Shown here piece by piece: positions 7,770-14,102 of a stretch of 19,299 nt of DNA. Every line of letters starts with the position of its first letter. The first letter of the stretch is position 1. Under the pieces are notes generated by a model. It was not told the origin of the DNA and made no database searches. It saw nothing but the letters and a program-made list of their open reading frames with translations. The stretch is from Streptococcus mitis (lineage in GTDB: Bacteria > Bacillota > Bacilli > Lactobacillales > Streptococcaceae): positions 1 to 19,299 of the forward strand of contig NZ_WIJK01000030.1 of NCBI RefSeq assembly GCF_009496285.1, written 5' to 3'. The translations under genes were made by a program, and so were the position numbers.

Positions 7770-7910
7770 AGCATTAAAAAATAATTACAGAAAAAGCAAT
7801 GATTTCATTATAGGTGTCTCGACAAAAACTACATACTGTGTTTTGCTAAATTTAATAGAAGATTTTCAGCAAGTTATCTGAAAGGAAATTGAAGAAAGTC
7901 CATAAAATAC

Positions 7911-7939
7911 TTGAAAAATATCAATGAAGGTGATATAAT
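7911..7939 (+). promoter_or_regulatory. Promoter of ptsHI
   Basis: TTGAAA (7911-7916), a 17-bp spacer and TATAAT (7934-7939), with TGA before the -10. This is the strongest-looking housekeeping promoter in the window and fits the high expression of PTS proteins. The leader is roughly 58 nt before the ptsH ATG. Confidence 0.85.
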
Positions 7940-8003
7940 ACTAAATTGTAAGGGTTATCAGATATGTAACTCAACAAGAAAACTATTAAAGGAGAGTCAA
8001 ACT

Positions 8004-8267
8004 ATGGCTTCTAAAGATTTCCACGTAGTGGCAGAAACAGGTATTCACGCACGTCCAGCAACATTGTTGGTACAAACAGCTAGCAAATTTGCTTCAGATA
8101 TCACTCTTGAGTACAAAGGTAAATCAGTTAACCTTAAATCTATCATGGGTGTAATGAGCCTTGGTGTTGGTCAAGGTGCTGACGTTACAATCACTGCTGA
8201 AGGTGCAGACGCTGATGACGCTATCGCTGCAATCTCAGAAACAATGGAAAAAGAAGGATTGGCATAA
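8004..8267 (+). CDS. ptsH: Phosphocarrier protein HPr
   Basis: An 87-residue HPr, the small cytoplasmic phosphocarrier of the PTS. His15 in the motif GIHARP accepts phosphate from enzyme I. Ser46 in [10 protein letters not shown] is the regulatory site phosphorylated by HPr kinase; HPr-Ser-P then acts with CcpA in catabolite control. The start at 8004 is chosen because of AAAGGAG about ten bases upstream and the family N-terminus MASKDFHVV. The in-frame ATG at 7911 lies in the -35 hexamer and cannot be the start. ptsI follows after four bases. Confidence 0.98.
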   Translation: MASKDFHVVAETGIHARPATLLVQTASKFASDITLEYKGKSVNLKSIMGVMSLGVGQGADVTITAEGADADDAIAAISETMEKEGLA

Positions 8268-8271
8268 GGAA

Positions 8272-10005
8272 ATGACAGAAATGCTTAAAGGAATCGCAGC
8301 ATCTGACGGTGTTGCAGTTGCAAAAGCATATCTACTCGTTCAACCGGATTTATCATTCGAGACTGTTACAGTCGAAGATACAAATGCAGAAGAGGCTCGT
8401 TTGGATGTTGCTCTTGAAGCTTCTCAAAACGAGCTTTCTCTTATCCGCGAGAAGGCTGTAGGTACGCTTGGTGAAGAAGCGGCACAAGTATTTGACGCTC
8501 ACTTGATGGTTCTTGCTGACCCTGAATTGATCGGTCAAATCAAAGAAACTATCCGTGCTAAGAAAGTGAATGCAGAAGCAGGTCTGAAAGAAGTTACAGA
8601 CATGTTTATCACAATCTTTGAAGGCATGGAAGACAACCCATACATGCAAGAACGTGCAGCGGATATCCGCGACGTAACAAAACGTGTATTGGCTAACCTC
8701 CTTGGTAAAAAATTGCCAAACCCAGCTTCTATCAATGAAGAAGTAATCGTGATTGCTCACGACTTGACTCCATCTGATACAGCTCAATTGGACAAAAACT
8801 TTGTTAAAGCTTTTGTAACAAACATTGGTGGTCGTACAAGTCACTCAGCTATCATGGCTCGTACACTTGAAATCGCTGCAGTTTTGGGTACAAACAATAT
8901 CACTGAAATCGTTAAAGATGGTGACCTACTTGCTGTTAATGGTATTACAGGTGAAGTGATTATCAACCCTACTGAAGAACAAGCAGCTGAATTTAAAGCA
9001 GCTGGTGAAGCTTACGCTCAACAAAAAGCTGAGTGGGCACTCTTGAAGGATGCTCAAACAGTTACTGCTGACGGTAAACACTTCGAATTGGCTGCAAACA
9101 TTGGTACTCCAAAAGACGTTGAAGGTGTTAACGAAAACGGTGCAGAAGCTGTAGGTCTTTACCGTACAGAGTTCTTGTACATGGATTCTCAAGACTTCCC
9201 AACTGAAGACGAACAGTACGAAGCGTACAAGGCTGTTCTTGAAGGAATGAACGGTAAACCAGTTGTTGTCCGTACAATGGATATCGGTGGTGACAAGGAA
9301 CTTCCTTACTTCGATATGCCACATGAAATGAACCCATTCCTTGGATTCCGTGCTCTTCGTATCTCTATCTCTGAAACAGGAGATGCAATGTTCCGCACTC
9401 AAATCCGTGCTCTTCTTCGTGCTTCTGTACACGGTCAATTGCGTATCATGTTCCCGATGGTTGCGCTTTTGAAAGAATTCCGTGCAGCTAAAGCAGTCTT
9501 CGATGAAGAAAAAGCTAACCTTCTTGCTGAAGGTGTTGCAGTTGCGGATGACATCCAAGTTGGTATCATGATCGAAATTCCTGCAGCAGCTATGCTTGCA
9601 GACCAATTTGCAAAAGAAGTTGATTTCTTCTCAATTGGTACAAACGATTTGATCCAATACACAATGGCTGCAGACCGTATGAACGAACAAGTTTCATACC
9701 TTTACCAACCATACAACCCATCAATCCTTCGTTTGATCAATAACGTTATCAAAGCAGCTCACGCTGAAGGTAAATGGGCTGGTATGTGTGGTGAAATGGC
9801 TGGTGACCAAACAGCTGTTCCACTTCTTGTCGGAATGGGCTTGGATGAGTTCTCTATGTCAGCAACATCTGTACTTCGTACACGTAGCTTGATGAAGAAA
9901 CTCGACACTGCTAAAATGCAAGAATACGCTAACCGTGCTCTTACTGAATGTTCAACAATGGAAGAAGTTCTTGAACTTTCTAAAGAATACGTTAACTTCG
10001 ATTAA
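8272..10005 (+). CDS. ptsI: Phosphoenolpyruvate-protein phosphotransferase (enzyme I)
   Basis: Enzyme I of the PTS; moves phosphate from phosphoenolpyruvate to HPr His15. With the start at 8272 it is 577 residues, the length I recall for streptococci. Domains in order are the helical HPr-binding domain within the N-terminal half, the swivelling phospho-His domain with active His191 in [13 protein letters not shown], and the C-terminal PEP-binding barrel with [35 protein letters not shown] and the catalytic Cys in GMCGEMAGD. The start is slightly uncertain. An AAGGAA at 8266-8271 abuts ATG 8272 but is well spaced for a second in-frame ATG at 8281 (574 residues), while an AAGGA at 8254-8258 could serve 8272. 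It forms an operon with ptsH and ends at a strong terminator. Confidence 0.97.
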   Translation: MTEMLKGIAASDGVAVAKAYLLVQPDLSFETVTVEDTNAEEARLDVALEASQNELSLIREKAVGTLGEEAAQVFDAHLMVLADPELIGQIKETIRAKKVNAEAGLKEVTDMFITIFEGMEDNPYMQERAADIRDVTKRVLANLLGKKLPNPASINEEVIVIAHDLTPSDTAQLDKNFVKAFVTNIGGRTSHSAIMARTLEIAAVLGTNNITEIVKDGDLLAVNGITGEVIINPTEEQAAEFKAAGEAYAQQKAEWALLKDAQTVTADGKHFELAANIGTPKDVEGVNENGAEAVGLYRTEFLYMDSQDFPTEDEQYEAYKAVLEGMNGKPVVVRTMDIGGDKELPYFDMPHEMNPFLGFRALRISISETGDAMFRTQIRALLRASVHGQLRIMFPMVALLKEFRAAKAVFDEEKANLLAEGVAVADDIQVGIMIEIPAAAMLADQFAKEVDFFSIGTNDLIQYTMAADRMNEQVSYLYQPYNPSILRLINNVIKAAHAEGKWAGMCGEMAGDQTAVPLLVGMGLDEFSMSATSVLRTRSLMKKLDTAKMQEYANRALTECSTMEEVLELSKEYVNFD

Positions 10006-10013
10006 TCAATTAC

Positions 10014-10048
10014 AAATCCTTATAGCTTCTAGCTATGAGGATTTTTTC
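10014..10048 (+). terminator. Terminator of ptsHI
   Basis: A 12-bp stem, AATCCTTATAGC (10015-10026) with GCTATGAGGATT (10032-10043), one G-U pair and a 5-nt loop, followed by a run of T. It lies ten bases past the ptsI stop codon. Confidence 0.92.
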
Positions 10049-10093
10049 TTCTATTTTGTAGAAAACTCCATCTGTAAAATTTATCAAAAATAT

Positions 10094-10101
10094 GGTAAAA
10101 T
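10094..10101 (+). promoter_or_regulatory. Promoter of udk
   Basis: TATGGTAAAAT contains TGG followed by TAAAAT at 10096-10101, an extended -10. It sits after the ptsI terminator and about 28 bases before the udk ATG. The -35 region (TGTAAA near 10073) is poor. Confidence 0.5.
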
Positions 10102-10129
10102 AGACAAGGGAAAAAACAAGGAGGCTACA

Positions 10130-10768
10130 ATGCAAAATAGACCAATCATTATCGGAGTAACAGGTGGATCTGGAGGAGGAAAGACAAGCGTATCTAAAGC
10201 AATCTTGTCGCATTTTCCAAATGAAAAAATCTCTATGATTGAGCATGATTCCTACTATAAAGATCAATCTCATCTAACCTTTGAAGAGCGTATTAAGACC
10301 AACTATGACCATCCTTTTGCTTTTGATACTGATTTGATGATTGAGCAAATCAAAGAGTTGTTGGCAGGTCGTCCAGTTGATATTCCTACCTATGATTATG
10401 CTGCCCATACCAGAAGTTCAAAAACTTATCGTCAAGAACCTCAGGATGTCTTTATCGTAGAAGGAATCTTGGTTTTGGAGGACAAACGACTTCGTGATTT
10501 GATGGATATCAAGATTTTCGTAGATACAGATGATGATGTTCGTATCATTCGCCGTATTAAACGTGATATGGAAGAACGTGGTCGTAGCCTGGATAGCGTT
10601 ATTGACCAGTATCTTGGTGTGGTAAAACCCATGTATCATCAATTTATTGAGCCAACAAAGCGTTATGCAGATATCGTTATTCCAGAAGGTGTAACCAACA
10701 CAGTAGCTATCGATTTGCTGACGACAAAAATTGAAAAGATTTTAGAAGAAGCACGTCTAGCCCAATAA
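10130..10768 (+). CDS. udk: Uridine kinase
   Basis: A 212-residue cytoplasmic kinase that phosphorylates uridine and cytidine to UMP and CMP in pyrimidine salvage. The Walker A motif is [12 protein letters not shown] (residues 9-20). The nucleoside-binding segment [15 protein letters not shown] and the DHPFAFD and [10 protein letters not shown] motifs of the uridine kinase family follow, with the Walker B-like VEGILVL and a lid region rich in arginine ([15 protein letters not shown]). The start at 10130 is fixed by AAGGAGG at 10118-10124; upstream in-frame ATGs overlap ptsI and its terminator. It appears to be a single-gene unit. Confidence 0.97.
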   Translation: MQNRPIIIGVTGGSGGGKTSVSKAILSHFPNEKISMIEHDSYYKDQSHLTFEERIKTNYDHPFAFDTDLMIEQIKELLAGRPVDIPTYDYAAHTRSSKTYRQEPQDVFIVEGILVLEDKRLRDLMDIKIFVDTDDDVRIIRRIKRDMEERGRSLDSVIDQYLGVVKPMYHQFIEPTKRYADIVIPEGVTNTVAIDLLTTKIEKILEEARLAQ

Positions 10769-10938
10769 TAAGTAGATAAAAAGGCTGTGGGAAAGTAATG
10801 ATTTTATCAAGATTGAAGCCTTTTCCCATATCAGTAAGTCTTTACAATCATGCTTTTCGATAGTCTCGTCAAAGGGACTTTTAGAAGTCTGTAATCTTAA
10901 TTAAATACAAAGTCAGTTACTCGGGGCAAATAAAAATT
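10769..10938. other. Unexplained intergenic stretch, possible decayed repeat or gene remnant
   Basis: No supported gene. On the minus strand one frame stays open for about 45 codons from near 10900 into the end of udk (it includes SPFDETIEKHDCKDLL), and another begins ATGGGAAAAGGCTTCAATC (MGKGFNLDKI...). Neither has a ribosome binding site. Complementary fragments AAAAGGCT and AGCCTTTT lie about 35 bp apart. The look is of a degenerate dispersed element; I cannot name it. Confidence 0.3.
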
Positions 10939-10972
10939 GAGGTCGGGATTTTCCCGACCTCTTATTTTTTGA
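10939..10972. terminator. Bidirectional terminator between udk and the pantothenate S component
   Basis: A perfect 10-bp stem, GAGGTCGGGA (10939-10948) with TCCCGACCTC (10952-10961), and a 3-nt loop. TTATTTTTTG follows on the plus strand and AATTTTTATTTG on the minus strand. It directly abuts the stop codon of the S-component gene (10964-10962). Confidence 0.92.
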
Positions 10973-11525
10973 TTTTTTCAAGTCTCGGAACAATAACTAG
11001 GGTAAGAACTGCTGAGATAATCAGTTCTGCGATAGAGTTTGTTGAGATAACAGTAGCTAATAGTTTCTGGATATTTCCATCAAAAACATTTCCAAAGAGG
11101 AAGAAGATACCGCCTAGTACAAATACAGTATTAGTGAGGGAACCGAGTGCTCCCGCGAAGATAAGCCCCGCCTTGTTTTTGAGGAGTTTGTAGACAAAGT
11201 ATGGAGTCAAACCAATAAGGACGCGTGGTACAATCGCAATAACTAGGGAGTAGATGTTACCGTTTGGTACAAAAGGAGAGAAAAGATAGCTGGTTGGAAG
11301 AATTGTGATTGTATTGACTGTCAAGCTAATCATCCCCATCAAGAAACCTAAGATGGCCCCAATCCGTGGTCCGTAGATGATACTAGCAATGATGACTGGG
11401 ATATGGACAATGGTTGGCTTAATTGGAAAGGGCAAGACATTAAAGACAATTGAGCTCAGCAGATGAATGACGATCATGCTGGCAAAAAAGATAGCAATTG
11501 GAGCAATATTAGAGCGTTTGTTCAT
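10962..11525 (-). CDS. panT: ECF transporter S component, probably pantothenate-specific (PanT)
   Basis: A 187-residue, strongly hydrophobic protein with about five to six membrane spans, the size and shape of substrate-binding S components of energy-coupling factor vitamin transporters. The first span begins APIAIFFASMIVIHLL. The segment IPVIIASIIYGPRIGAILGFLMG is of the kind found in this superfamily. Its start overlaps coaC by 17 nt (11509-11525), with AAAGGA upstream inside coaC, so it belongs to the coaB-coaC operon. Pantothenate is the precursor of the CoaB/CoaC substrates, and the neighbour is known as PanT in lactic acid bacteria. The substrate is therefore inferred from context. The shared EcfA/EcfT energising module is not in the window. 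Confidence 0.85.
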   Translation of the reverse strand: MNKRSNIAPIAIFFASMIVIHLLSSIVFNVLPFPIKPTIVHIPVIIASIIYGPRIGAILGFLMGMISLTVNTITILPTSYLFSPFVPNGNIYSLVIAIVPRVLIGLTPYFVYKLLKNKAGLIFAGALGSLTNTVFVLGGIFFLFGNVFDGNIQKLLATVISTNSIAELIISAVLTLVIVPRLEKIKK

Positions 11526-12060
11526 GAAGTTTTTCCTTTATCTGTTGTAAAATAGTATCAAGATCAGCAAGAGCACCCCGTCCTACATCGCCACAGGCCA
11601 GTAGGGATTCTTTAGGGGAAATAATTGTATAACCATAAGTTTCTAAAGTTTTTAGGTTTGTTTGAGTTGCTGGATGGTCATACATTTTGGTATTCATAGC
11701 AGGTGCTACTAGTTTTGGAACATAGTTTGGCAAGGCAAGAGCAGTAGAGGTTACCATATTGTCTGCAAAACCATATGCTACTTTTGCAATCGTATTAGCG
11801 GTTGCAGGGGCAAGGATAAACAAATCTGTTTCTTTGCCTAACTCGATATGATTGACTTTGTCAGGATAAGGTTCCTGCATAACATCCAGATGTACCGTAT
11901 TTTGAGATAGGACTTGAAGGGTTAAAGGTTGGATAAAGGCAGTCGCAGCCTGGGTCATAAGTACCGTAACAGAATGCCCCTGTTTCTTCAAGTTACTAAC
12001 CAAATCAGCAGCCTTGTAAGAAGCGATAGAGCCTGTAACAGCGAGTGTAATACGAGCCAT
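11509..12060 (-). CDS. coaC: Phosphopantothenoylcysteine decarboxylase
   Basis: A 183-residue FMN-dependent decarboxylase of the HFCD family that converts 4'-phosphopantothenoylcysteine to 4'-phosphopantetheine in coenzyme A synthesis. Features are the N-terminal flavin-binding TGSIASYKAADL, the catalytic His71 in VNHIELGKE, LAPATANTIAKVAYGFADNM-type flavin contacts (84-102), the PAMN motif 120-123 and the substrate-clamp Cys156 in LLACGDVGRGA. Streptococci carry coaC apart from coaB rather than as the fused Dfp protein. It lies 11 bp downstream of coaB with AAAGGA just before the ATG. Confidence 0.96.
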   Translation of the reverse strand: MARITLAVTGSIASYKAADLVSNLKKQGHSVTVLMTQAATAFIQPLTLQVLSQNTVHLDVMQEPYPDKVNHIELGKETDLFILAPATANTIAKVAYGFADNMVTSTALALPNYVPKLVAPAMNTKMYDHPATQTNLKTLETYGYTIISPKESLLACGDVGRGALADLDTILQQIKEKLHEQTL

Positions 12061-12071
12061 AATTTTCCTTT

Positions 12072-12761
12072 CTAACGATCAAGTTCTTGAATTCTCTTGG
12101 TTAACAAGTCAGCAATTTCTTGCTTGCTAGTAGAAAGCTGATAATCTTTTTCTTCTACTAGATAAGCCAGGTGCTGATTTTCATTAATCTGAGTGAGGTC
12201 ATTAGCGACAATCAAGTCAGCTTGATTCTTTTCAAGACTTTCTCTAGCGATTTGAATCAGATGCTCCTTGGTAACATCGACAAGCAGTTTAAAGCCGATG
12301 AGATGAATATTGGGGTTCCATTCTTTGACAAGAGCAATAATTTTTGGATTTTTCTTGAGAAATAGGACTTGCACCTCAGCCTTAGAGGAGATCTTTGTTT
12401 CCATATTTTTCTTATGCAAAAACTCACTTAAATCTTGGCTTGCTTGGACTTGGTCAAGACCAGTCATGTAAACAGGACTATAGTCAGAGACTGCCATGGA
12501 ATGAATCAAAACTTGATAATCAGGAACAATCCGTTTCATCTTTCGAAGTAAATCGGAAGTGTTTTTGATTTCAATGATGGATAAATTTGAGTGTGGTGCT
12601 GGTTTTAGTGCTTGTTGCGTAGTAATCAGACAAACCTGATGCCCAGCCTTCAGTAAAGTCTCAGTTATAACTTTACCAAGTCTACCAGTAGAGTGGTTGG
12701 TAATGGAGCGAACTCTATCAATGGCTTCGCTTGTACCACCAGATGTAACTAAAATTTTCAT
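12072..12761 (-). CDS. coaB: Phosphopantothenate--cysteine ligase
   Basis: A 229-residue monofunctional CoaB that joins 4'-phosphopantothenate and cysteine. It starts with the nucleotide-binding MKILVTSGGTSEAIDRVRS and contains NHSTGRLGK, the substrate loop AVSDYSPV, GFKLLVD and VANDL, all characteristic of the CoaB domain. The start is placed at ATG 12761. An in-frame TTG at 12776 would add MYNSS, but it lies in the -10 hexamer and so cannot be translated from that promoter. No Shine-Dalgarno precedes ATG 12761, which suggests a leaderless message. First gene of the coaB-coaC-panT operon. Confidence 0.94.
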   Translation of the reverse strand: MKILVTSGGTSEAIDRVRSITNHSTGRLGKVITETLLKAGHQVCLITTQQALKPAPHSNLSIIEIKNTSDLLRKMKRIVPDYQVLIHSMAVSDYSPVYMTGLDQVQASQDLSEFLHKKNMETKISSKAEVQVLFLKKNPKIIALVKEWNPNIHLIGFKLLVDVTKEHLIQIARESLEKNQADLIVANDLTQINENQHLAYLVEEKDYQLSTSKQEIADLLTKRIQELDR

Positions 12762-12767
12762 AGAACT

Positions 12768-12796
12768 ATTGTACAAAAAAATGAGCAGTAAGTAAA
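12768..12796 (-). promoter_or_regulatory. Promoter of coaB-coaC-panT, predicting a leaderless mRNA
   Basis: The minus-strand -10 TACAAT (12773-12768) and -35 TTTACT (12796-12791) have a 17-bp spacer. The -10 ends six bases before the coaB ATG, so transcription would start at or next to the A of the start codon. Confidence 0.6.
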
Positions 12797-12810
12797 ATGA
12801 AAGCGATAAA

Positions 12811-12883
12811 ATATAACTAAACTTTATAACTATATTATTATTGACAATTAATTTAAGATATAAGATAATTATTTTAGTTATAT
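12811..12883. repeat. 11-bp inverted repeat flanking the promoter of the unknown cassette
   Basis: ATATAACTAAA at 12811-12821 and its exact reverse complement TTTAGTTATAT at 12873-12883 bracket the TTGACA/GATAAT promoter. A third copy of the 8-bp core TATAACTA lies at 12825-12832. The distal copy would fall at or just after the transcription start. The layout suggests an operator for a DNA-binding regulator, though the A+T-rich composition raises the chance level. Confidence 0.45.
12841..12869 (+). promoter_or_regulatory. Promoter of the two-gene unknown cassette
   Basis: A perfect TTGACA (12841-12846), a 17-bp spacer and GATAAT (12864-12869). An AAAAGGGG ribosome binding site (12887-12894) lies eight bases before the ATG at 12903. 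It is divergent from the coaB promoter. Confidence 0.78.
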
Positions 12884-12902
12884 ATGAAAAGGGGAAGCCG
12901 TT

Positions 12903-14102
12903 ATGGACTTTTTTAAGTTTGCAGATAATATGGTTAAAGAAGCTAGTAAAGTAATTGATGATGCTAGTAAGACAACCAGTAGCGTACTTAATGAAGCTGG
13001 AAAAGCTTTAGATAGCGCTGGGAAAGTTACAGGAGATTTATTATCAGATTCTGTAAAAGTAATAGGAGATGTATCAAATAAGATAGGAAATGTTGTTTCA
13101 GACGTTTCAGGTCAAGCTGCTACAGTAGCGAATGATACTGTTCAACAAGTAACAGAGGTTGCATCTGGCACGCTTAATCAAGCTGGTAAAGTTGCAACGG
13201 AAGCAAAAACACAAATTGATTCAATAGATCTTTTTAATGGTAAACTAAGGTCCGAAGCTGTTGCGAACTATCATGAATCTATTCAAACATATAATGAAAA
13301 AGCCACAGATCTAACGAATAAATCGACTGAGCTTTATAAAAGTAGAGACAAGGCGATCAAAGTTGTCAAAATCATTGAAGAAAGAATTAGTAAATTAGCA
13401 AATAAACCGAAAGAATTTGAAACAAAGTTAGAAGAAATAATTGTTGAAATACAGAATTTCGAAGATAAGCAGTTAGCTATTACTCAGGCAATCAAAGAAG
13501 CAGAATTAGCCAGCGGTAGTACGGCAGCTACAGCTTCTTTAAGTGCTTTAGGTGTGACAGTCGCAACTTTAGGTCCTACTGCAGCTATGGGAGTTGCAAC
13601 TACTTTTGGTGTCGCATCAACAGGAACAGCAATTTCTAGTTTGACAGGTGCAGCAAGAAATAGTGCGGCATTAGCTTGGTTAGGTAGAGGAAGCCTAGCA
13701 GCGGGCGGAGGAGGTATGGCTGCTGGCAATGCCTTTCTAGCCATGGTGGGGCCTGTTGGTTGGGGGATTGCTGGCTTAATGTTAACAGCGTCTGTAGGAG
13801 CAGGTGTTTTTGCTAATAGAAAAAATGAAGAAGTAGCTAAAGAAGCGCTTGATGAACAAAAGAAAATTGAGTTATTGATTAGACAAACTGAAAAATCAAT
13901 AATAGAAATTACTGAATTAATTAATTTAATTGAAAAGCAAACTGAGGGGATCTACTTAGCTAATCTTTCTTTAATTGGAAAAGATTATAACTTATTTACA
14001 GATGATGAAAAGTATCAAGCAGGTAGTTTAGTAAATTCAACCCTCTCACTTACTTCGATGATTAATAAGGAAATTAAAATAAATGATGAATCAGGCTGTT
14101 AA
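12903..14102 (+). CDS. Unrecognised coiled-coil protein with Gly/Ala-rich hydrophobic core (protein A)
   Basis: A 399-residue protein of unknown function, with no signal peptide. Residues 1-105 are low-complexity amphipathic sequence with recurring AGK/SDV-type units and few large hydrophobics, resembling LEA or apolipoprotein-like membrane-surface helices. Residues 120-202 are charged and coiled-coil-like. Residues 203-304 are rich in Gly, Ala, Ser and Val, with small-residue stretches such as GRGSLAAGGGGMAAGNAF (261-278) and MVGPVGWGIAGLMLTASVG (281-299), capable of membrane insertion as a glycine-zipper hairpin. Residues 305-350 are again coiled-coil, with a polar tail to 399. A helical bundle around a central hydrophobic hairpin resembles alpha-pore-forming toxins in outline, which is inference only. 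The gene is more A+T-rich than its neighbours and overlaps protein B by 20 nt. Confidence 0.9.
   Translation: MDFFKFADNMVKEASKVIDDASKTTSSVLNEAGKALDSAGKVTGDLLSDSVKVIGDVSNKIGNVVSDVSGQAATVANDTVQQVTEVASGTLNQAGKVATEAKTQIDSIDLFNGKLRSEAVANYHESIQTYNEKATDLTNKSTELYKSRDKAIKVVKIIEERISKLANKPKEFETKLEEIIVEIQNFEDKQLAITQAIKEAELASGSTAATASLSALGVTVATLGPTAAMGVATTFGVASTGTAISSLTGAARNSAALAWLGRGSLAAGGGGMAAGNAFLAMVGPVGWGIAGLMLTASVGAGVFANRKNEEVAKEALDEQKKIELLIRQTEKSIIEITELINLIEKQTEGIYLANLSLIGKDYNLFTDDEKYQAGSLVNSTLSLTSMINKEIKINDESGC

Noticed and set aside
7911..8003. N-terminal extension of HPr from an upstream in-frame ATG
   Set aside because: That ATG lies in the -35 hexamer of the ptsHI promoter; the family start and ribosome binding site are at 8004.
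8161..8271. Longer PtsI beginning inside ptsH
   Set aside because: It is an out-of-frame run through ptsH; known enzyme I starts match ATG 8272 or 8281.
8926..9606. Long open frame antisense to ptsI
   Set aside because: Cys/Phe/Ser-rich translation typical of the complement of a highly expressed gene, with no ribosome binding site or promoter.
9935..10129. Longer uridine kinase start
   Set aside because: It would translate the end of ptsI and its terminator; AAGGAGG and the family N-terminus fix 10130.
12762..12776. TTG start five codons upstream in coaB
   Set aside because: It overlaps the -10 hexamer, so it would not be on the transcript.
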